In this document: positions 13,501-24,137 of the stretch, in pieces | How the letters are laid out: the number at the start of each line of letters is the position of its first letter | How positions within the stretch are numbered: position 1 is the stretch's first letter | Assembly (NCBI GenBank): GCA_037178675.1 | Contig: JAYMGJ010000221.1 | Location: 85,632 to 149,631 of the forward strand | Direction of reading: 5' to 3' | DNA length: 64,000 bases | Source: Scleroderma bovista | Taxonomy: Eukaryota > Basidiomycota > Agaricomycetes > Boletales > Sclerodermataceae | Program-made: the position numbers and the translations under genes | The notes under the pieces: model-generated | What the model was told of the DNA's origin: nothing | Seen by the model: only the letters and a program-made list of their open reading frames with translations | Database searches by the model: none

Positions 13501-13901
13501 AACAGAGGGAACCTTGCTCACCCTTTAACGCGAGGATTTTCTTGGAAGGATGCATTATGGCCGAATCTGCACTGATAGGGCGTCTTAAGACATTGTTGGC
13601 ATCCGCAAGGTCGATAATAACCACTTGATTTTGTCCGTTGACAGATTCGCGTACACATATGAAGTGGTCCGATTCTAAGGTCAGAGTCTACACGAGACTA
13701 GTAAGAGAAGTGGCCAGAAAGAGTAGAGGGCTTCAACTTGCCTAGGAAGTCCCGACGCACAAGACCGGTTAGAAGACATTGAGCGTGGAGGTCAGAAGAG
13801 AGAGGTACGCGTACCTGGAACGAAATTGAAGCTGGCTGAACACCGAGGCTTGAGAGCTGCAAATGTTCGCAGAAAGAGATTGGTTTGGATGTGTCCGCCA
13901 T
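7535..13901 (-). CDS. CHC1: Clathrin heavy chain
   Basis: A single large gene with many introns, starting [20 protein letters not shown] at 13901 and ending MTGFGGF. The N-terminal ~330 residues are the seven-bladed propeller (for example [13 protein letters not shown] and the [20 protein letters not shown] repeats). The rest is the helical clathrin repeat leg (for example [26 protein letters not shown]). The trimerisation region lies near [21 protein letters not shown] and the C-terminus is Met/Gly/Pro-rich. Length is compatible with the family's ~1,680 residues. It forms the triskelion that coats vesicles from the trans-Golgi and plasma membrane. All parts of the family are present in order with no break seen. 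The last coding exon is tiny and follows an intron at about 7566-7610. Confidence 0.95.
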
Positions 13902-14096
13902 GGCAGAGAAGTCGTCAACACCAGACACCGCGAAGTAGATAGACAAGAGGCAATGGGCGTTGGGTTAGCAAGTACCGAGAAAAGTTTACTGGTGTTTACG
14001 GTCTCACGCTTCACAACTCCAAGTTTCAAGTCGGTCTGACGTGTAACATTGTAACAATAACTGTGGTGATACGGACATAGCTGTATGACTACTACT

Positions 14097-15222
14097 CTAT
14101 TCCTCCGCGAGGGCAAGTGCTTGTTCCAAGTCCTCCTCCTGCTGGAGGGTCGTTTGTGGAGGTGGATTACCGTAACGCAAACGCTGGAAAACGATCACTG
14201 TTATACATGAGGAGGTTAGAAACTCAGAACATGCAATGGGAACTCACTGAAGTCGACCGACAACTGGAATATTGCGCAGACTTTGAATTGCAAGGGTGAT
14301 CCCTGTAAGAAGAAGTAAATGGTTCTTTTGGAAATTAAGTGAATGACGAAAGGTGCTGGACGGGAACGATACCTACTTGAACGAATCCCCACCCACCCAC
14401 CCGATCAATGTGGAAGCACGGAAGCCATAGAGCGATTTCTGTTTGTAATTGCTGGGCAATGCCGAAGTAAGCTAATGAAGCCGTGGATAACAGTTCATGT
14501 CACGAACCTAATAAGTTGTGGGATCGGTAGCGTGCTTTCCATCCCCAATGCAATAAATCCCACCATGGAGATATAGAGGTCAGACCGTCCGAAAATTAAG
14601 TACAGTATCGCTGAGCAGAGGCTAAATAGACTTTGAACCGACAATGATACGGGAATACAATGACTACTCACATGAATCCTGCCAGAAATTCTATGTATTG
14701 AGTGTACAGAGGCCATTTCCAGAATTCAAGTAATCTCCCCGACTGCCCATAAGCCTCAGGACCGACATGAGGTCGATATCGGATGCAAATGTAAAGCAAC
14801 GCAAGCTTTCGTGATCGCGGCACAAGTCACTGTCATCAATGGCATGATATATGGATTACAAAGGCATGACGCACCTGCGCAAGGATCATGAGAAGTGATT
14901 GGACCAGCAGGGGATACTCAAAACGTGTGCCCAGCCAAAAGAAACATCGTGTGATGTTGGCGAGCAACCTGCGAGGACATGTAGTATTGAACGGGTTTCG
15001 GACAAAATCTGGCTCACAAAATTGCACATACATCACGAGAAAACCCTGTGGAATCCCTAGTCACGAACAGAAGTAAACGAGCTGTCAGTGGCTGCGAGCG
15101 GTGAAGTCGAGTGGAGGGGCGCACTTTTTCTTCACGATAGACACCGCCTGGTCAGCGTAGACTAAGGGTGGCCCAATGGCCATCCCGATAGACGATGCTA
15201 CGGAAATCCACGAGGGAAGCAT
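14097..15222 (-). CDS. PQ-loop repeat membrane protein (SLC66A2/PQLC1 type)
   Basis: Recovered by splicing eight or so short exons: no single frame is longer than ~70 codons, so it is easy to miss. The product starts MLPSWISVASSIGMAIGPPLVYADQ. It carries the family signature STGFSRDVCAILLLANITRCFFW and a second PQ-loop, GMESTLPIPQLISNYKQKS. The tail is short and acidic, ending ALALAEE. Helices before and after each repeat are evident. Relatives (human SLC66A2, yeast Any1) act at endosome/Golgi membranes and affect phospholipid asymmetry. The exon near 14330-14370 was not settled. It lies head-to-tail with clathrin, about 195 bp upstream of the clathrin ATG. Confidence 0.8.
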
Positions 15223-17037
15223 TATGTATAGGGTACGTTGTATTCGAAACAAGTCGCTGCGGATATGGCAGGCCATTTATCACATGACCCGAGATTAATT
15301 CACTTACCAGATCGAAGACTTTTGTCCTCGCTCATACTACTCCCACTAGGTCGAGCAACTTAAAGCATGTGGGCACAATCTTCGTTGCATCATACTACAG
15401 TATGTGGAACATTATGCATTTGAACCGTCCTGCAGGGTCGTCGGACAACTCGAAAAGCCAAAATTCCTCCAAGTCTACCTGAGACATCACTGGTGGAAGT
15501 TTTCTCAGGTATGCCAGCATGGTCTTCTGAGCATCAGTATAACGGGAATTGCATACATGCACCCTCACCCTGCCGCAGAGGATATATTATATTGTCGCCA
15601 TGACCATCGTCGATAAGTTAACACGCTCATCAACAACGTTTCTTCTGCTGCAGCAACCTCGAGTCTCGCAATGCCCATAGTGACTGCAGCAGCTACCAGG
15701 TAACCTGTTCAACAGCTGTCCTGGCAAATTTATATCCCTCGGTCGTCCAAGATGTCCTGGACACGATCAAGTTGTTCACGCGCCCAGACATCCACTCGCT
15801 ACTGCTCCCTGGTCCCAGTCACTCACCACTGATCAGACTCGCTTGTTCGCAGCGATTTGCAACACCCCATTTTGCGCAAGGCGGGCAACTCGCTTCCTCG
15901 ATTAACTTGGATGGCACATATGCACCCTTGTCCATGTGTGGTGGCGTATATGGTTACTTCGCCTCTGTACCAGATGCCCACATTTATTGTGCATGTGCGA
16001 CATGAGTAGAAGGTGCAGGACGACGGAGTACGTGTGTCGTGCTGCATCAGAGGGCATGTAAACGATATGAAGAGCTAGCCGTAAGTCGCACATCCAGATG
16101 ATTGGGTGTGTCTTCCATTTCGCTGCTTCCCCATCCTTGCACCCTACCAGTGTCCATCGAAATAGCGAGCGCGTGCAAGGGATGCGTTGCAATCGTGGAT
16201 GATTCTAAAGAAAACTCATGTAGAGCTTATTTCCCTGGTATGCACTCCTGTGCTTTAGGGAAAGGAGATCCTCACATAGGAATAATCTTTGCAGGCATGA
16301 AGTGCTTTCCACTCAATTTGGCCTGACTACTGTGCGACCCCACGTTTTCTTTTATTCGCGGAATTGCTCAATCACGAAGCTCCGCTCACTGTTCCCCGTA
16401 GGCCCGTGAATTTGGTTTCGCCAATGCTAAACTCAGCTTGGTCTGTTTAAACTCGAGGCAGTGAACATTGCAAATGTGCAGCCCTCGGCCCAGGTCCGCT
16501 CGATTCCCCTCTTTTCATGGCTACTTTATTGTTTTATGCATACGTATGGCGTCACCCTGCATCCTGGATGCTACTGGATTGGATTTCTTATCGCTTTATG
16601 ATATCAGGGCTCACCAGTCCTTGATGGTTCGATCCAATTAACTTGATCATTCCACGGACAATGCCGAACTGCAACGTTCGACGATGAGATCTTGGTTTGT
16701 TGCAGGCAGGCCAACTGCTTATCTCTGGGAGGTGAAATGTTCCTTCGACGCAGTCTTCTTTTCTTTCATAGATGGATCGTCTTGGCCATCGTCTGTAATT
16801 AGAATGTTCTGCAGACACTGTGACCTCACCCTTAACTTGTAACTAATTTTAGGGACCCCTCGTGAGGGCAGGGTGTGTGTTTACCGCGGCTGTCCATTGC
16901 ATAAAGCCTTGGGCCGTCGTCGTGGTAGTCGCATCAAAAGCCCCTCCAACTTAAGCCTTCGGACAAGTTCCTTCACTACGGGACATTAGTTTCATTGTGT
17001 CTTTGCTTCCGTCTGACCCACAACAACCTCCGTCGAC
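15223..17037. other. Long intergenic region, no supported gene
   Basis: About 1.8 kb between the PQ-loop gene and the zinc-cluster factor. Short frames occur on both strands, but none shows a known motif or a convincing chain of splice sites. Its position upstream of a transcription factor gene makes a long regulatory region plausible; that is inference only. Confidence 0.35.
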
Positions 17038-18476
17038 ATGGCATCGCCACAATTCCAGGAACCTGTCCTGCACACGAACAGCAGCCTCGAAAACGACTGG
17101 ACCGTCGGCAACACGGACAACTTTTCAACGTATTATGACCCAGACTCGTTTCTGTTCCCTGCAAACGCTGGCGCCTCTTATGACCACTACCCCGAGCATA
17201 GTTGCGTGTGGCCGAACACCGACATCTTGTATCCGAATCATCACTCAGATAACTTTGCTTATTCATCGTATTATTCCCCCATACAGTCCTTTGACCCGAT
17301 ATTTTCTGTAAGCGTTTTCCTCCTGTTGCGTTGCAGCTGAGTGTCATACCGTCGCCGAGCAGGCCGAACACACTATCCACCAAAAGAACGATCTCGATGC
17401 ACCGATACTAGCGCAATCACACTTGTCCAGCTCGCTCATTCCTAGTCATCCCCAACCGACGTTAAAGAGCAGCTGCCCGCGCCAGGGTACCTTCCCTTCG
17501 TATGACCAACACCGATCGAGTATCGCACTCGCAAGTGACACCTACCCTTCGCAAGCCTCCTCGTCAAACAATGTGCATTCCAGCACGAAACACGAGAACT
17601 CCCTGGGTTACGTCCCGACCTCACACTTTCAGTCCAGTGTTAGCCGGCACACACGCCCTCAGTCCAAAAAGCGCTCTTTCGAAGCGATAGACTTAAAGGT
17701 TCAGGCACTTATTTCAAGTGGCAGACCTTGATCTAATGATCGAAACTTTATGCAGGAAGAGGATGGCGCCCATTTGGCTTCGTCCACAACGAATGATCCA
17801 TGCTGCCTCGCTCAGCCCCACATGATAGTGCCGTCTCAGGGTGGTGTAGCTCCTCTGAGAATGCCGTACCATGGCGACCACTCTATTACCTCTTTGCACC
17901 GCATATCCCACCATCATGAGCGTAATTCGCTCTTGCTCCGTCCGGACGACAGATCATCCGTGCCCAAACAGTTTAGCAACAAACGATTCCATCGTCCCAC
18001 TGAGGAACTGATTCGGCAAGAATCCGGGATCAGAGCCATTCCCCCTACTCATGCGACGTGGCAAAACCCTGATAATCCGCTTTTGAAATCTACAAAGAAG
18101 GGCGGCGAGCAAAAGAAGCAGGCTCTAGCATGCCTATTTTGCCGAGAGCGGAAGATCGCGTGTGGCAGGCCGCCAGCTAACAACCCTGACCAAACTTGCA
18201 AGTAAGTTCTTTTACTCCTCGCTGGAGATGATGCACATATTTATTACGTATCCCAGCCAATGTTCACGCCGTCGTATCAAATGCGAGTACCCGACAGAGT
18301 CCCGTCGCGGGCAACATAAGCGCCGAAGAAAAACACTCGAAGGCGAGGCCACCAGCCAAACAACGCAAACTCAAAGCTCGACACGAAGCAGCTCTGCATC
18401 GTCAAGCGTCGCCTCCACAACCAATAGTATCTCCGCATCTTCTCCACCCAATGTCGTTCCTTCCGCTTCGGCATAG
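17038..18476 (+). CDS. Zn(2)-Cys(6) transcription factor with C-terminal zinc cluster
   Basis: Four exons. A 55-nt intron follows about residue 90, a second lies at about 17700-17754, and a third splits the zinc cluster at about 18201-18253. The first ~340 residues are Ser/Pro/His/Asn-rich with no fold visible. Near the C-terminus is ACLFCRERKIACGRP, then TCNQCSRRRIKCEYP after splicing: spacing C-x2-C-x6-C-x11-C-x2-C-x6-C, with all six zinc ligands present. This binuclear cluster binds DNA in fungal Gal4-type regulators. A basic KRRRK stretch and a Ser/Thr tail follow. There is no fungal-specific middle homology domain, and the cluster is C-terminal instead of N-terminal, a layout seen in several basidiomycete regulators. 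Target genes are unknown. Confidence 0.85.
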
Positions 18477-19310
18477 AATCTTGGGGGCTGTCAAAAATCC
18501 CTTGTATTTTTCTGTTCATCTGGTATTGTTTGCATTCAGGTAATCTCCGTCCTCGGCACCAGCACCGTTGTTTTCGTTCAAGCAAACGTCGAACGATATA
18601 CCGTATGTATACCTTACGATCGTAATTCATAAACTACAGCATTTTTATCCATCCTTAAGTATCTATATATCCCTTCACTCTACTAGCTAGCTGGTTGTGA
18701 CATAGACGGGTTTCTACGTTTTGGGTTTTGCTGGGTTGTATATACTTAGTGTCGCCAGGGACTTAATACATGCGCATCCTCTACGTATGTAGAGGTGCCC
18801 AATGACGGCACAGACTATGTATGTGACTGCCAGGAATGTCGCACTGTATGGTGGATGTGGATCAAGATCAAGAATACCGAGCATCTTCAACCAGCGCCCA
18901 TTCAAGTCGCTTCGACTTCGAAATCAACGAGTAGCGCCCGATGATCTGCGCTTTGATCGAGTCAGGATCAGCCCTCGACGTTAGCCTGCAGGGGACGTAC
19001 AACAGGCAGAGTTGGAGCTTTCCACACCAACCGCCACCCCCTAAGTTTAATGCGGTACAACTCCTACCCACTAGGCCGCACCATCATGAAGCACAACTCG
19101 CATGCCAATAGCCACGAACACACCTCTATCTCATATTGGCAGACAGTTTACCCCACAATAGATTAGAAGCTCCAGCGCGCTAATCAATCAGAATCAATAC
19201 AAAAGGTTGAGGTGTTGTTATTGGAAGAGAAAAAATATCCAAAGTCAATACACATCTCCGCACCACTAGAACCCTACTCCAAGGAACTGGCTCACACCAT
19301 GAGGCACAAT
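18477..19310. other. Intergenic region between convergent genes
   Basis: 3' flanks of the zinc-cluster factor and the sorting nexin. Nothing coding-like is seen; several short AT-rich stretches are compatible with 3'UTR and polyadenylation signals. Confidence 0.35.
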
Positions 19311-21429
19311 TCATCTCCCATTGACCGTTGCAGAAGAATCTCTTCGAGCATTCGATGAACCTGCCACGCCCTTTCCACTCGGTGTGGCTGGCAGGCTGTT
19401 AGGGTGGTCAGGAATTTTCTCGATTTCTCTTTTGGCTGCCTGCCACGTTTCCAGGTTCTAGCCGGGTATTCATATAAGCACGCAGTCAAACGCACGAACA
19501 AAGTAAGGAAACATGCATACCTTCTTACACCAATCTCTGTGGCTTCTCGCCATGCTAATCGTCATTTCTCTTAAATCAGCAACTTTCTGACGCTGGAAGC
19601 GATCAAGGTCCGCCTGGATGGTCGAACTAGAATACTTCAGGTCTTGCGCCGCTAGGTGAAGGGCATCCTCCAGCTTCGCCGCTGTTTTAATAACGTACTA
19701 TCAAACAGATTGAATGAACCCACCTGGGATATGTTTTCACGTGTTTTACCGATACCATTGCGTCTGGCGGTTTCAGGGTCAACGTCCATCATACCATGCA
19801 GCGTATAGCTCAACGCGTTGAGGAAACCCATCCCAGGTGCACGTTTCTTGTAGGGATTAGGTCCGGGATGTGGTGGCAGATAAGCAGATGCTGGTTCTTC
19901 TGGACCCTCATTCTCTTCCTGCCCTCCTGGGCGAGGTTGGAGCCCGTTGACCCGTCCGCGTGCTAAGGCCTCGTCAAGCCTCTTTGCCTCCCGTTCACTC
20001 TTCTCGTATTCCTCAAGGAGATCTCGCTTGTTGTCCAGCGAGTCTTGCGTCATTTCATATTGAACGTGCTTCTGGTGTCGATATGCCAGGAGCTTCTTAA
20101 TTATGGAGGCAAACTGTGTGTACTCATGTAGTGGTTCTGCCCAGTTCTGTTCAAGTTCCTGGACCTAGAAATGGCAACAGTGAGTATTGATCATTCGAGA
20201 GATGCTGTTGAAGAATGGCACCAATCTCGTCGTCGACATGTATGTAGCATCAGCTGCCTGTCCTGTCTTCTCGATAGCAGAAGCAAGGGCTCCGCTTTCA
20301 TTCAAACTGAAGCCATTGAGCGCTGCTCCCAGATCGGAATAGTCTTGCGCACTCTCTGCGCGGTCATGCTATCAGGTACAATACGCTCTTACCACGGTTG
20401 CAACCACATACCTGACCACCGCTTAAGCGACCGGCGAGAAACCTTTTCCATGGGTCCACTGAGGTGGCTTAAAAATTTGTTTGTAAAGCTCTCAGAGTCT
20501 ATGAACCGCTGATCCGGTTGTCGCAATGGGTGGGTCGCCGATGGATTCGGCAGTGCCTCATAGGCAGGTGATGCGTTCTGATCAGTCGGGTTGTGTGAAG
20601 GCGCCTTCAAAACATTCTTTGGTAGGAGCGACAAGGGCGGAGAATGTAGGACCTCAGTCTAACGCGTTCATGTGAGCTGCTAGAGGGAGGGTACAGCTCA
20701 CAAGTAAACGCACCCATGATACTTCACCATCTAAAAAGCGGTGGAAGACGTGTTCGTTCGACAATATGGGATGGCGTGCAATGCGATTGAGAAATGTTTG
20801 CAACATGCGTTTACGTCTCGCAATCATTCCAGCATCCTCCTTTGCTTTTGCTGGCTTGGTAGCATAGTCGCTGATGCTCTGCTTTGAAGGAATGGGCGGG
20901 ATGATGATGGTTGGGTAAAGCTTGACGAGACTGGATCGCAGCGATTCGAACTCGGAATAACGATGTCTAGCTTCCGCGGTCTGCCGGCGTACATCATTAG
21001 CGGGCACTCGAACTATCCAGCACCCTCGAACGCTCACCCCTGCATGAATCACATACGTTATATAGGGCGTGGCAGAGTTTACTGTGGTCTTCTGTGCATC
21101 GGTTATCTTATCGTTTACGTTCATTAGCCAACCAGCCACACAAGAAGGTCCGAGCCACATACTACGATTTCGACGTCGTCTCCGGAGTGTAACCACCTGT
21201 CCCTAATGCAACAAAAGTCGCTCTTGTCCATCGTCTGCGGCTGCTTGCTGGTACCAGAGGATGGGAATGGCGTGCTTTGGTGGCCGAAGGTGGGTGAGAG
21301 CTGTCGTACTGCTGTCTGGGATGGCGGCGAGGCGGGAGCAGATATATCCACTTTCGACGTCGACGACGTTTCCGAGGATATGCGATCGACGTCATTTTCG
21401 AAAGGATTGTCGTCCTCGAAGGCTTCCAT
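19311..21429 (-). CDS. SNX41: Sorting nexin of the Snx41/Atg20 type (PX-BAR)
   Basis: Starts MEAFEDDNPFENDVDR at 21429. A disordered Ser/Pro-rich lead is followed by a PX domain: RHRYSEFESLRSSL, LYPTIIIPPIPSKQ and RKRMLQTFLNRIARHPIL, the phosphoinositide-binding surface. Next is the Snx41/Atg20 block LLPKNVLKAPSHNPTD with GPMEKVSRRSLKRWSG, then coiled-coil BAR-like helices at 19650-20300 (MTQDSLDNKRDLLEEYEKSE). The ending is NARRDSSATVNGR. Snx41 and Atg20 pair with Snx4 on endosomes to recycle cargo to the Golgi and support selective autophagy. Basidiomycetes usually have one such gene, so Snx41 versus Atg20 cannot be separated here. Some exon borders in the BAR region were not checked. Confidence 0.85.
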
Positions 21430-21696
21430 GAGTTGATCGAATCACCAAGTCCGCAGTCGGCTGTGAGGGTAATGCTCAAAGAGATGGGGCGCCCGACGCA
21501 AGTTCAGTGGCAGCGAACAATAGTCAAGTCGATATTTTACAACCAATGAGCGCTTGCAAGAGACTGGATGCGCGAATACTTGGCGTTTCTCAAGAGTGAG
21601 TAGCAGCCAGTCGCGGAATCCTACAATTAGGCAGAACTCCAGAGGCTTGCTGTATTTGGCGTTATGTACCAGGCTCATACTGCATACGAATAATTA

Positions 21697-23556
21697 TCAC
21701 CCAAAGACTTTGAAGCCCTCTGTCAATGTAGCATCCACTTGGTTTTGCAAGCTTTCCGTATCATCATTGACAACTTCTCCAACCTCCCGCATTGCATTCT
21801 CGAACCCTTTACCAAGAAGAGAGGCAAATAACTCGTCAATTTGCTCGTCGTGCCAGCCGTTATGCACGGGGATGGGCACCATGAAGCTCTGCAGCTTTTC
21901 ATGAACCTGATATCTGGATGACCGCCATCAGTGATGGACAGGATGGTGAAAGGCAACCGTACCTGAGCTTGCGACCCTTACTTGCTTTGGTATCGACTTG
22001 CTTTTTTGACTTTTGTGCTTTCTGGACAGTCATCCAGCCGTCACCCCCGCTAGATCCATTCCGTGAATCGATAACATCCCTCAACAGTTGTTGATAGAAG
22101 TCGGTATCGTCGAAAATAGTTGCATCCTCCATATTTGCATCTTGGAACCCTAATCGTTCGCCTTTGCCGCGGTAGACTTTTGTCCGGGAAAGGACTTTAT
22201 CGTGGTCCGCAAGAGTTTCGTCAATCAACTGTGCAGCGGATTTCAGGTGTTGTATTGACTTGGAGAAGGCATTGCGATCTGAAGGGAGTAGTACAGAAGG
22301 GGCGACAGCCTGAACTTTGGCAGACCAATTGTTCAAAGTCTCTATAAGGTGGGGATGGTAGCTATCACGTGCATGAGAAAATCGGATACATATTCAACAG
22401 AGGCGACAAACGCGTGCTGCAATGACAAAAAGTCTGCTGTGGCTTCTTGAAAGTTATCGGCATAGTCTGCTACTGACGGCTCTGCATCCCTTTTCCGCCG
22501 TTTACGTGGGGGAAGCTCAATGCATTCGTTGGACGTAAGCAAAGCCTGTACAAAGGTCAAATAAGATTAAGGTTTTAACCCAAGACTTGCCTGCTGGAAA
22601 CTGAACAACTCATCGGAGAGACATTGGGCTTGCTCCAGCATGGTGGCGAGAGCACCATGGACCTGTTCAGAATTGGCATGCTGAGGGACCTGCGGTGTAT
22701 CAGATAAATCGATAACGAGAAGTACAAATATAGCTTACTGATGGGAGACGATTCCCGGTCGATACCAATTTTTGGAGACGTATTCGCGCATCCAGGAGTG
22801 AGTCCCAGAGTGCCTATAAGGGTATCAGTCAAGATCAATAAGGCACATAAGTTCACATGCAATCTGCCTCAAAATTGCCTTCCCCTTCTTACGGTCATCT
22901 TCTCGTTTTTGACGAAGGTTGGAAGATAAGTCATTGTGGGTACCAGGGGTTGGCGATTTTCTCGAATATTCTTCTGCGGGTAAACCTTCCTCATGTTCAG
23001 ATGGTTCCACTTCATCTTCGGAAAGAGGCGGTTCATGATCGTAATCATCTTGACCACGCGTATCACGTTCGTCAACCTCGTTTCCCTCGTCTTCAAGCTG
23101 ACTATCGACGTTTTCGTCCTCACTCCACTCCTCACTCTTGCTATCTCCCGTAGCACTCTGATCCTCCATCAGAGCTTTTCTGGAGACTCTGATACCCTCG
23201 TATTTTGGATCTGCGATGCTATCGTGTGCCTTTCGCAGGAGAGAAGGTCTGTCGTGATATGCACTAGGATAGGATTTGAGATAGAAATTACCACGTACCC
23301 CACGTCGACATAGTGTGTTCGGGCAGCGCTGGAGTAAGCTGAGACATCGTCTTCAGAGTCGATGCCCTTGACTTGGGCGTCCTCAGGGTCAATGTCTGCA
23401 AATGACCAGGTAAGAGTGGCGGGTGACGCGCTCAGAGTGCTTACCAGCGGGGGCTACGTCGTCGAGCTCTGCGATCTGCTGTGCTAGAGATAGACCTAAC
23501 AACCACTAGTCAGTCCACTGCTGCCCAGCCGTCCAACTGGGACACGCACGCTGCAT
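21697..23556 (-). CDS. BFR2: BFR2/AATF nucleolar ribosome biogenesis protein
   Basis: A first exon of only seven bases (ATGCAGC) is inferred from a good GTGCGT donor. It joins [24 protein letters not shown], the typical AATF N-terminus. A long acidic region follows ([13 protein letters not shown] and onward). The AATF core comes next ([21 protein letters not shown], then [14 protein letters not shown]). The C-terminal TRAUB domain contains [37 protein letters not shown] and [16 protein letters not shown]/Bfr2 is part of the nucleolar ENP/SSU processome machinery for 40S maturation. It is divergent from the AT-hook gene, with starts about 580 bp apart. Confidence 0.88.
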
Positions 23557-24137
23557 GGGATAATTTTTCTGCAGCGAAAATGTCAATTTCTTAGCTCTTT
23601 ACGTAATCACAGATATGAGCTAGGTTGCAGAATTTATTTCTTCCCTTGCAGCAACCACCACCACCGTCCAACTTATAGTGGTCCCCCGCCACTGTCTACC
23701 ATTGCGTTCCAACTAGACAACGGCCAATCTGGAGTCTTTATCTTATCCATGTTATTTTCTATCAAAAAATGCAGAGAACTTGTGAGTGCTCGTCGGATTT
23801 TTATCTTTTCGGCGTTGGCTCCGGTTTGGCTGTTCCCCCCCAACTACGCGATCTAGTCACGCGACACCAATCACCAATGAGGCCCTTGTCACTGATCTTT
23901 ACATGTAATATGATAGCGTACATCCCCATCTTCACTCAATTTTTTTGAGGCACTTCTCGGGCACTTCCCGGGTTTGCATTTTCCCTGCAGCTCATGTGAG
24001 CTGCCTCGAGGGTGCCTCAGAAGTGCTTCGTAACGTACTTATATATTTTGACGTCTTCTCCCAACCTCTCAAGCGTACGCACACAGAATCTTATGCATGC
24101 TCCTCGCACAGATCATCGAAAGCAATCGCCTCTAACA
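23557..24137. promoter_or_regulatory. Divergent upstream region of BFR2 and the AT-hook gene
   Basis: About 580 bp shared by two outward-facing genes, both probably nuclear growth-related. Pyrimidine runs near 23640-23700 and 23940 are typical of strongly expressed fungal promoters. A frame open upstream of 24138 contains an earlier ATG at 24012, but translation from there adds residues with no domain character. Confidence 0.35.

Noticed and set aside
16600..16660. Possible tRNA B box (GGTTCGATCC)
   Set aside because: No paired T stem around it and no A box at the right distance; no cloverleaf can be drawn.
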